A stretch of 7,825 bases of DNA from Clostridia bacterium (lineage in GTDB: Bacteria > Bacillota > Clostridia > Oscillospirales > CAG-272), in contig JAKSPR010000124.1 of assembly GCA_024404655.1 (NCBI GenBank), forward strand, positions 1 through 7,825, read 5' to 3'. The translations under genes and the position numbers were made by a program. Position 1 is the first letter of the stretch. The number at the start of each line of letters is the position of its first letter. Positions 1 to 4,665 of this stretch are shown piece by piece. The notes below the pieces were generated by a model. The model saw only the letters and a list, made by a program, of their open reading frames with translations, did no database searches and was not told where the DNA came from.

Positions 1-24
1 GTGCGGGACAGGCTGTTTTTCTGT

Positions 25-52
25 GGTTTTCCAAGCAGGGCTGTGGAAAATC
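25..52. repeat. Imperfect inverted repeat downstream of the SleB-like gene
   Basis: TTTTCCA at 27-33 pairs with TGGAAAA at 44-50 around a 10-nt loop, and a G-T and a G-C pair can extend it to 25-52. It lies about 37 bp past the stop codon of the leftward SleB-like gene, so it could be a 3' end structure for that transcript. No T-tract follows on the minus strand, so it is not a standard intrinsic terminator. The rest of 1-88 holds no gene I can support. Confidence 0.25.
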
Positions 53-88
53 CGAAAAGACTGTTTCAAAGATGCTGCTGTGTGCTCT

Positions 89-1048
89 TTATTCCGCCGA
101 GCGGTAGAAAAGATAGCCTCCGCAGGTACGGGCGGGGCCATTTCCGGGAAGATGGTCCGGTGAGGCAGCCGAAGCCCAGTACAGTGCGCCGCCTGTGGGG
201 TCTCTGTGGGAATTGATCAGTGTGAACGCTTCTTCTGCGGCGCGCAGGCAGAGGGCATACAGTCCCGGGTCTGCCGGAAGCGGGGCGGAGATCCCCTCTG
301 CGCAGAGGACGGACAGGGAGTCCGGGAAGCAGGGTGCCTCCCGGCGGTTGAGGATGGTACAGCCGAGCCATGTCAGCGTCCGCAGCTGGCAGAGGGCGGG
401 ATCGCGCCCGGCGGCAGCACACAGGGTCCTTGCAAGGATGGTGGTCTCCAAATCCTGTCTTACGTCATCTTCATCTTTTTCCGGCAGAGGTTCTTCCGGG
501 CGGTTTCCTGCAAGGCCCAGGGCGCAGAGGGTGGCATAACCACATTCTCCGCTGCCCCGCAGGCCGTGGGTTCTCTGAAAGAGGATCAGCGCGCCGCGGA
601 GGCCATATTCCTCCGGGCTGCAGTCATGACGGCGGAGAGCGGCGGCAAGGGCGGTGGGTGACACTGCACAGCGGAAACGGAGCTTGGAATCCGCGTTCAC
701 CGTGCGGAGGCGGCTTAAAAGAGCTGCGGTGCAGATCCCATCCTCCGTCATGCCGTGATCATGGAGAAACGCATTGACCGCTGCCGCGGTCTCCCCGGAA
801 TAATGATGATCCGGGTGTTCAATGCCATAGCCAAGCTCCGCCAAAAGCTGTTCAAGCTGATACACCTGCTCTCCGCTGTCGCCGACGGTCAGAAACACCG
901 GGCAGGCGGGTTCCAGCTCTGTTTCAGCGGGTAATGGTGCTTCGGCTGATACCGTACCCGGCTGAACCGTCGGGAGCAGCAGAAGCCGGTACAGTGACAG
1001 GCAGAACACGGCTGCCGCTGCAAGATAGAGTGTCACGGCAGTGAGCAC
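89..1048 (-). CDS. SleB-like cell wall hydrolase-family protein with peptidoglycan-binding repeats; catalytic Glu apparently lost
   Basis: Predicted exported or membrane-anchored protein of 319 aa from a GTG start at 1048. Residues 3-25 are a hydrophobic signal/anchor (LTAVTLYLAAAAVF...). Residues about 52-115 match a PG_binding_1 repeat (VGDSGEQVYQLEQLL, YSGETAAAVNAF, TEDG). A weaker second copy covers about 123-178 (GALILFQRTHGL). Residues about 203-319 match the Hydrolase_2/SleB lytic transglycosylase fold: LAR, ILNRREAPCFPDSL, DPTGGALYW and a final GGYLFY. In SleB enzymes LAR is followed by a GEA motif whose Glu is catalytic; here the aligned residues are Ala-Ala-Ala (key codon at 413-415), so lytic activity is doubtful. 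The exported part has 13 cysteines, which is unusual. This start was chosen because AGGAG sits 8 nt upstream. Other possible starts are 1174 (ATGA overlap with the upstream gene), 1183 (GTG) and 1192 (ATG). The family assignment is good; the function in this organism is inferred. Confidence 0.8.
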   Translation of the reverse strand: MLTAVTLYLAAAAVFCLSLYRLLLLPTVQPGTVSAEAPLPAETELEPACPVFLTVGDSGEQVYQLEQLLAELGYGIEHPDHHYSGETAAAVNAFLHDHGMTEDGICTAALLSRLRTVNADSKLRFRCAVSPTALAAALRRHDCSPEEYGLRGALILFQRTHGLRGSGECGYATLCALGLAGNRPEEPLPEKDEDDVRQDLETTILARTLCAAAGRDPALCQLRTLTWLGCTILNRREAPCFPDSLSVLCAEGISAPLPADPGLYALCLRAAEEAFTLINSHRDPTGGALYWASAASPDHLPGNGPARTCGGYLFYRSAE

Positions 1049-1056
1049 AGCGCGGT

Positions 1057-1061
1057 CTCCT
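1057..1061 (-). promoter_or_regulatory. Ribosome binding site AGGAG deciding the start of the SleB-like gene
   Basis: On the minus strand the sequence reads GGGAGAGGAG, then 8 nt, then GTG at 1048. This is the best Shine-Dalgarno/start pairing in the region. The ATG at 1192 has an AGGAG only 1 nt away, and the ATG at 1174 has none. The GTG at 1183 has that same AGGAG at 10 nt and remains a credible rival. Confidence 0.5.
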
Positions 1062-1170
1062 CTCCCGCCGAAAATTTTATCGGAGGTTGATTTTCCCTGT
1101 CCGCATTCCCTCGTTTTCGACAGGGGGATTGTGTTATAATGGTCGCATCCGCCCCCGGAAGCTGACCTCC

Positions 1171-1566
1171 TCATTCTGCGCACGTTCTGCATGCTCCTGC
1201 GGCGTCTTTACCGGAAGCAGAAGTTCTGCGGAGCTTCTCTGCTGTTTCTGCGTCTTCTGCTTTGCACCGCTCCCTGAATTTCTGCCGGTAATAACGGCGG
1301 CATGCAGCAGCAGTGTGCATCCGTTTTACGGCACAGACGAGAGAAATGCCCGCACCGATGAGGGCCGCGGCGCAGACAGCATGGAACAGGGTATATTCAT
1401 CTGTACCACAGAAAGTGAGTTCCATCGGTGGTTCTTTTTCGCTCCGGCGGAAAAAAGAAGTACGGACATCATAGGTTTTCCGCACGATCAGAGGATCTTT
1501 TACGCAGGGCAGGTCCGACACCGCCCTCCGTGTGTTTTCATAAAAGGACTTCTTTTTCAGTTTCAT
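1171..1566 (-). CDS. Small single-span membrane protein of unknown function
   Basis: I do not recognise this 131-aa product. The N-terminal part (residues 1-47) is basic and starts MKLKKKSFYENTRR. One probable transmembrane segment lies at about residues 60-83 (LFHAVCAAALIGAGISLVCAV) and is followed by a basic stretch (CRRYYRQKFRERCK) and a charged, Ala-rich tail. The basic residues after the span suggest the C-terminus is inside. It has seven cysteines. Codon choice resembles that of the neighbouring genes, and the opposite-strand reading frame gives an implausible Ser/Phe/Cys-rich product, so I favour this strand. An AAAGGA lies about 11 nt before the ATG at 1566. An internal ATG at 1425 has no ribosome binding site. 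It reads in the same direction as the SleB-like gene and is probably its operon partner; an ATGA overlap at 1171-1174 would couple them if that start is used. Confidence 0.55.
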   Translation of the reverse strand: MKLKKKSFYENTRRAVSDLPCVKDPLIVRKTYDVRTSFFRRSEKEPPMELTFCGTDEYTLFHAVCAAALIGAGISLVCAVKRMHTAAACRRYYRQKFRERCKAEDAETAEKLRRTSASGKDAAGACRTCAE

Positions 1567-1591
1567 TCTGATACGATCCTTTCCGTTATTT

Positions 1592-1620
1592 TTTCAAAGC
1601 ATCATCTGCACGCCTATGAT
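1592..1620 (+). promoter_or_regulatory. Weak candidate sigma-A promoter for the M14-like gene
   Basis: TTTCAA at 1592-1597 and TATGAT at 1615-1620 are separated by 17 bp, in the 104-bp intergenic region between the divergent genes. The -10 matches the consensus at five of six positions but the -35 is poor (three of six). Start codon 1671 lies about 50 nt downstream of the -10, with AAAGGA at 1653-1658 about 12 nt before it. No convincing minus-strand promoter was found in the same gap. Confidence 0.3.
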
Positions 1621-1670
1621 TTCCGTTTTTATCCCATTTCATACACAAGAAGAAAGGACTGATCCCGGCA

Positions 1671-2564
1671 ATGAACCAGCAAAATTCATGGAAAAAAACT
1701 GATTTTTATGATGATTATGCAGAAAGACTATCTCAATTATGCGGGGAGTATCCCGGAATTCCTGAAAAATTCACCTTCGGCACGAGCTATCTCGGGAGGG
1801 AGATTCCCGCGGTACGGCTTGGGACGGGAGCACACCGTCTGATCTTCATCGGCGGGGTGGGCGGCGCGGTCTTTACGACGGAGCTGCTTTTACGGTATCT
1901 GCGGGACTATGCGGATGCGGTACAGAGCGGGCGGCGCATCTGCGGCATTGACGTCTCCTATCTGTTCCACACGCGGGAAATCACGGTGGTGCCTCTGCTC
2001 AATCCCGACGGAGCGGTCCTCCGGGCGGAAGGTATGGATATGAAAAATCCCCTCATGGAGCGGTTGACGGTACTGGCCGGGGCGGAGCTTCCTCTCTGGG
2101 ACACCAACGGCCGCGGGGTTGATCTCCGGTGCAACTATGATGCGCAGTTTGATCTCTGCATGCAGTCGGGAGCCGGGATCGGGCAGCGGGGTTATCCCGG
2201 CATGCATCCGGAAAGCGAGCCGGAATGTGCCGCGGTCTGCCGTTATCTCCGTGCAGGAGGATTGGATCTCGGCATTCAGTTCCTCGACGGGATACCGGGG
2301 GAACACGGGAAGATCTTCTGGAACAGCCGCGGCGGTGCGGACTTCCGGACGCGGACGATTGCGAAAATTCTCTCCGGACACACGGGGTACGGGTTGGATG
2401 ACGGTTTCCGGCCCGGAAGTGTGAAAGATTTTCACCGGGCCCAGAGTGCCGGGCCGTTTTTTGAAATTGCATGTGTGAGGGAATGTGAAGAAGTATCGCA
2501 GGCGCTGCTGGCGTTGAGGTATGGGCAGTTACAGAAGTTACTGTTTCATAGTGCGGTGTTATGA
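1671..2564 (+). CDS. M14 carboxypeptidase-fold protein lacking the zinc-binding motif (probable pseudoenzyme)
   Basis: 297-aa protein without a signal peptide, so probably cytoplasmic. Framework motifs of M14 zinc carboxypeptidases (the group that includes gamma-D-glutamyl-diamino-acid peptidases) appear in order: FGTSYLGREIPAVRLG (36-51), IFIGGVGG (58-65) followed by the ELLLRYL helix, VVPLLNPDG (106-114), NGRGVDLRCNY (146-156), PESEPE (180-185), FLDGIPGEHGKIFWN (204-218) and GPFFEIAC (261-268). Active members have HxxE in the second motif; here it is GxxV (G64, V67). The Asn-Arg of the GVDLNRN motif is Arg-Cys (153-154). The usual His of the SxHSQG-like strand is Leu205, although His212 is nearby. 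Glu265 may correspond to the catalytic Glu. The fold looks intact and the reading frame is clean, so this is more likely a maintained non-catalytic protein than debris. It is divergent from the SleB-like/small membrane protein pair and followed by a terminator, so it is probably monocistronic. Confidence 0.8.
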   Translation: MNQQNSWKKTDFYDDYAERLSQLCGEYPGIPEKFTFGTSYLGREIPAVRLGTGAHRLIFIGGVGGAVFTTELLLRYLRDYADAVQSGRRICGIDVSYLFHTREITVVPLLNPDGAVLRAEGMDMKNPLMERLTVLAGAELPLWDTNGRGVDLRCNYDAQFDLCMQSGAGIGQRGYPGMHPESEPECAAVCRYLRAGGLDLGIQFLDGIPGEHGKIFWNSRGGADFRTRTIAKILSGHTGYGLDDGFRPGSVKDFHRAQSAGPFFEIACVRECEEVSQALLALRYGQLQKLLFHSAVL

Positions 2565-2663
2565 TTGGGGTTTTTCGCGATTTTTTATCCAGCGGCTCCC
2601 ACAGAGATTGATTTGGTCAGGAAAGCACTGGCATTGTTTCTTTATTCTATATTGTTTCTATTC

Positions 2664-2690
2664 GCCGCCCTCATGGGCGGCATTTTTGTT
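2664..2690 (+). terminator. Intrinsic terminator after the M14-like gene
   Basis: A perfect 7-bp GC stem (GCCGCCC at 2664-2670, GGGCGGC at 2675-2681) with a TCAT loop is followed by ATTTTTGTTT. It lies about 100 bp after the stop of the M14-like gene and about 70 bp before the sigma-factor promoter, so it separates the two transcripts. Confidence 0.85.
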
Positions 2691-2716
2691 TGGGTGGTCG
2701 AAGTTTACACCGCCGC

Positions 2717-2737
2717 CTCGCGCGCTTTGCGTGCGAG
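2717..2737. repeat. Hairpin between the terminator and the sigma-operon promoter
   Basis: CTCGCGCG at 2717-2724 pairs with CGTGCGAG at 2730-2737 (one G-T pair) around a 5-nt loop. No T-tract follows, so it is not a terminator. It ends 23 bp before the -35 box of the sigma operon, and an 8-bp palindrome GAAATTTC (2743-2750) lies between them. These could be operator elements, but nothing in the sequence proves it. Confidence 0.35.
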
Positions 2738-2760
2738 ACCAAGAAATTTCCAAAATAATC

Positions 2761-2789
2761 TTGCATCCTGTCTCCCCCTGTGATATAAT
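2761..2789 (+). promoter_or_regulatory. Strong sigma-A promoter with extended -10 for the sigma/anti-sigma/YfhO operon
   Basis: TTGCAT at 2761-2766 and a perfect TATAAT at 2784-2789 are separated by exactly 17 bp, with the extended -10 dinucleotide TG at 2781-2782. The expected transcription start is near 2796, giving a leader of about 50 nt to the GTG at 2848. I see no ECF-type promoter (TGAAAC-like -35 with a CGT-like -10) here, so the sigma factor does not visibly autoregulate from this site. Confidence 0.85.
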
Positions 2790-2847
2790 ATCTTTATATA
2801 AGTATCAAAAAAGCCATGAAATCCCCCAAAGAAAGGACGGTGTGCAG

Positions 2848-3543
2848 GTGGCAATATTCAAAAGGAAAGCCGGAGGCATCTCCTACGATGATTCATCCGA
2901 TGATGAAACCCTCATCAAAGCAGTCCTCGCCGGTGATCAGGACGCTTTTGCCTATATTGTCAAGCGTTACGAAAAGAATGTATACCATACCGCATATCTT
3001 GTGACCGGAAATCCGGAAGATGCGATGGACCTCTCACAGGAGGTTTTCCTGCGGCTGTACAGCGGTTTGTCCTCCTTCCGGGGAGATTCCAAATTCTTCA
3101 CATGGCTTGTCCGTATCTCAAAGAATACCTGTGCCGACTGGCTGCGCAAGAAGCAGCGGACAATCCGTACCGTTTCCCTCTCCCCCGCAGATGACGAAGA
3201 CGATGCGCCTCCTTTCCCGGAGCCGGCGGACAGCGAACCCACCGTGGACCCTGTCTCGGCGGCGGAACGGCACGAGGATGCCGACACGGTCCGCGCGGCA
3301 CTCCGCTCTCTGGGCGATGATCACCGCATTATCCTGACCATGCGTGATCTGGACGGTATGAGCTATGAAGAAATCGCGGAAAAGCTTGATATCAGCGTCG
3401 GCACGGTGAAAAGCCGGATCTGCCGGGCACGCAGTCAGGTAAAAATTTATCTTGAAAAGCGGAACTTTTTTGAAGCGCCGTCGTCTAAAAAGGCAGAAGA
3501 ATCTGCTTTTGCTGCTGCGGGTGACTTCAAAGGAGGAGAATGA
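2848..3543 (+). CDS. ECF-type sigma-70 family RNA polymerase sigma factor
   Basis: 231-aa sigma factor that would direct RNA polymerase to a dedicated set of promoters. Region 2 spans about residues 19-104: DETLIKAVLAGDQDAF, then the -10 recognition helix region with DLSQEVFLRLY and FRGDSKFFTWLVRISKN, ending in DWLRKKQR. Region 4 spans about 146-202: ALRSLGDDHRIILTMRDLDG, then the helix-turn-helix MSYEEIAEKLDISVGTVKSRICRAR. Region 3 is absent, as in all group IV (ECF) factors. The linker 110-143 is long and acidic (DDEDD, PEPADSEP). About 29 residues follow region 4, more than most family members have. The start is GTG 2848, because AAGGA ends 10 nt before it; GTG 2842 is possible but too close to that site. 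No in-frame ATG lies between promoter and region 2. The stop overlaps or abuts the anti-sigma gene, the standard layout for a sigma factor and its inhibitor. Confidence 0.93.
   Translation: MAIFKRKAGGISYDDSSDDETLIKAVLAGDQDAFAYIVKRYEKNVYHTAYLVTGNPEDAMDLSQEVFLRLYSGLSSFRGDSKFFTWLVRISKNTCADWLRKKQRTIRTVSLSPADDEDDAPPFPEPADSEPTVDPVSAAERHEDADTVRAALRSLGDDHRIILTMRDLDGMSYEEIAEKLDISVGTVKSRICRARSQVKIYLEKRNFFEAPSSKKAEESAFAAAGDFKGGE
3531..3536 (+). promoter_or_regulatory. Ribosome binding site AGGAGG for the anti-sigma factor
   Basis: A consensus AGGAGG lies inside the end of the sigma gene. It is 9 nt from the ATG at 3546 but only 3 nt from the ATG at 3540, which overlaps the sigma stop as ATGA. The spacing favours 3546; the two products differ by two residues. 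Confidence 0.7.
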
Positions 3544-3545
3544 AC

Positions 3546-4637
3546 ATGACAGAACTGAAAAACACCGAAAAGGACATGGCCGTCTGTCTCCAGGAAAAAT
3601 ACTGGGAAACAAGGCTCTATGACTACGCAGAGGAGATCGACGATCCGAAATCCCGTGCGGAAACCGAAAAACATCTGGCCGGATGCCAGGCCTGCCGGAA
3701 GAATCTGGAAAACATCCGCTGGATGTTTTCAGCCATGAAGGAAAATGCGCCCGATCCGGAAGGGGATATCACCGGAGCCGTCATGGATAAGATCCGCGCA
3801 GAGCAGGGAGGCTTTCTGCATACCCTGCGCGTGAAGGGCAAGTCCATTCCTTTTGCATCTTATGCCCGCGTGGTCGGAGGCGTGGCGGCTGCCATGTTCT
3901 TCGTGGTGGCAACCGTGCGTCTGCTGCCGTTTATGAATACTTCCAAGGCGGAAACAGGTGCGGATAACAGCGCTCCCGCGGCACTGGAAAGCGTGCAGAA
4001 TATCATGGCAGATAAAGCTGACGTGTCCGAAGGTCAGGGCTTTGCACCCGGCTACTATGACGGCGTGGAAACTGCGGACGCTGCCGTCCCGGAAATAGAA
4101 GAAGCTCCGGCAAACGATGTTTTACCCGACACAGCTGCTCCCGTAGCGCCCAATACGGAAAACGGTGTTGCTGATGCCGCAGAAGAAGCCGAAGATGTCG
4201 CTGAATTGAAAGAAAATTCCGTCAATGCCCAAATCCCCATGCCCGAAACAGCTCCTGCGGAAGCTGAGGATGCTCCCATGGAGGATGCTCCCATGGAAGA
4301 TTCTCCTGTGGAAGAAGCTCCCTCCAACGTCATCATCACGGAGGAAGCCCGCGGTCCCGAGGATATCGACACGGATGAGGATATTGTATACGATAATCTG
4401 AACGCCGTTCCCTTCATCATGGTAAGCGGTATTGACAGCGATGCACTGTATTCCATCCTCTCTGCCATCGGCGCACTCACGGAGAGTGATAAAGCTGATG
4501 ACGGCTGGTATATGAACGGTGAACTGCAACCGGAGATTCTGAATGCGCTTGCAGACTATGAGCTGATCTGCGCACAGCCTCCGGTCATGGCGGGAACCGA
4601 AGTCCCGAATCTGGTCCATATCATGATCAGAAAATAA
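3546..4637 (+). CDS. Membrane-anchored zinc (ZAS) anti-sigma factor with Glu/Ala/Pro-rich ectodomain
   Basis: 363-aa single-pass protein predicted to hold the neighbouring ECF sigma factor inactive at the membrane. The cytoplasmic ZAS-type domain (about 1-95) carries the Hx3Cx2C signature at His43, Cys47 and Cys50 (HLAGCQAC). One transmembrane helix follows at about 105-127 (YARVVGGVAAAMFFVVATV). The extracytoplasmic part is a low-complexity spacer rich in Ala, Glu, Asp and Pro (about 130-270), containing four pentapeptide repeats at 241-259. It ends in a compact C-terminal domain (about 280-363: NAVPFIMVSGIDSDALYSIL, ending NLVHIMIRK) that I do not recognise; it could be the sensing or proteolysis-controlling part. 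The ATG at 3540 overlaps the sigma stop and is an alternative start. The pairing with the upstream sigma factor is well supported by layout and motif; the signal it senses is unknown. Confidence 0.9.
   Translation: MTELKNTEKDMAVCLQEKYWETRLYDYAEEIDDPKSRAETEKHLAGCQACRKNLENIRWMFSAMKENAPDPEGDITGAVMDKIRAEQGGFLHTLRVKGKSIPFASYARVVGGVAAAMFFVVATVRLLPFMNTSKAETGADNSAPAALESVQNIMADKADVSEGQGFAPGYYDGVETADAAVPEIEEAPANDVLPDTAAPVAPNTENGVADAAEEAEDVAELKENSVNAQIPMPETAPAEAEDAPMEDAPMEDSPVEEAPSNVIITEEARGPEDIDTDEDIVYDNLNAVPFIMVSGIDSDALYSILSAIGALTESDKADDGWYMNGELQPEILNALADYELICAQPPVMAGTEVPNLVHIMIRK
4266..4322 (+). repeat. 15-bp tandem repeat encoding pentapeptides in the anti-sigma ectodomain
   Basis: GAGGATGCTCCCATG occurs twice exactly (4266-4280, 4281-4295), followed by a diverged copy (4296-4310) and a partial fourth (4311-4322). 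They encode EDAPM, EDAPM, EDSPV and EEAP. Copies one and two are identical at the nucleotide level, which points to recent duplication by slippage and possible length variation between strains. Confidence 0.85.
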
Positions 4638-4665
4638 TTCACAACAAGGATAGTGATCTCATTCT

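Noticed and set aside
1640..1647. CATACACA resembling a sporulation sigma-E -10 box before the M14-like gene
   Set aside because: No matching -35 lies at the required spacing, and the transcription start would fall on the ribosome binding site.
1087..1662. 191-codon plus-strand reading frame opposite the small membrane protein gene
   Set aside because: The product is rich in Ser, Phe, Cys and His with no recognisable domain, and no convincing ribosome binding site precedes it. The minus-strand frame has protein-like composition and a plausible start.
1968..1979. HTRE (residues 100-103) of the M14-like protein as a displaced HxxE zinc motif
   Set aside because: It precedes the NPDG strand, not the strand that normally carries the zinc ligands, so it is probably coincidental. 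It is retained only as a check in the finding on this protein.
2565..2783. 72-codon frame (TTG start) directly after the M14-like stop, in the same frame, encoding a hydrophobic peptide
   Set aside because: It runs through the intrinsic terminator and into the -35/-10 region of the next operon, and has no ribosome binding site. It is more likely intergenic DNA than a membrane peptide or a readthrough extension.
2521..2847. N-terminal extension of the sigma factor upstream of GTG 2848
   Set aside because: The frame is open back to 2521, but that segment contains the terminator and the sigma-A promoter, so it cannot be part of the same message.
2816..3004. 62-codon frame starting at an ATG in the sigma-operon leader, a possible leader peptide
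   Set aside because: It has no ribosome binding site and overlaps the start of the sigma gene in another frame. Its composition looks like an out-of-frame reading.
4055..4619. Minus-strand open frames opposite the anti-sigma gene
   Set aside because: They mirror the low-complexity Glu/Ala/Pro coding sequence (Ser/Ala/Gly-rich products) and lack starts with ribosome binding sites.
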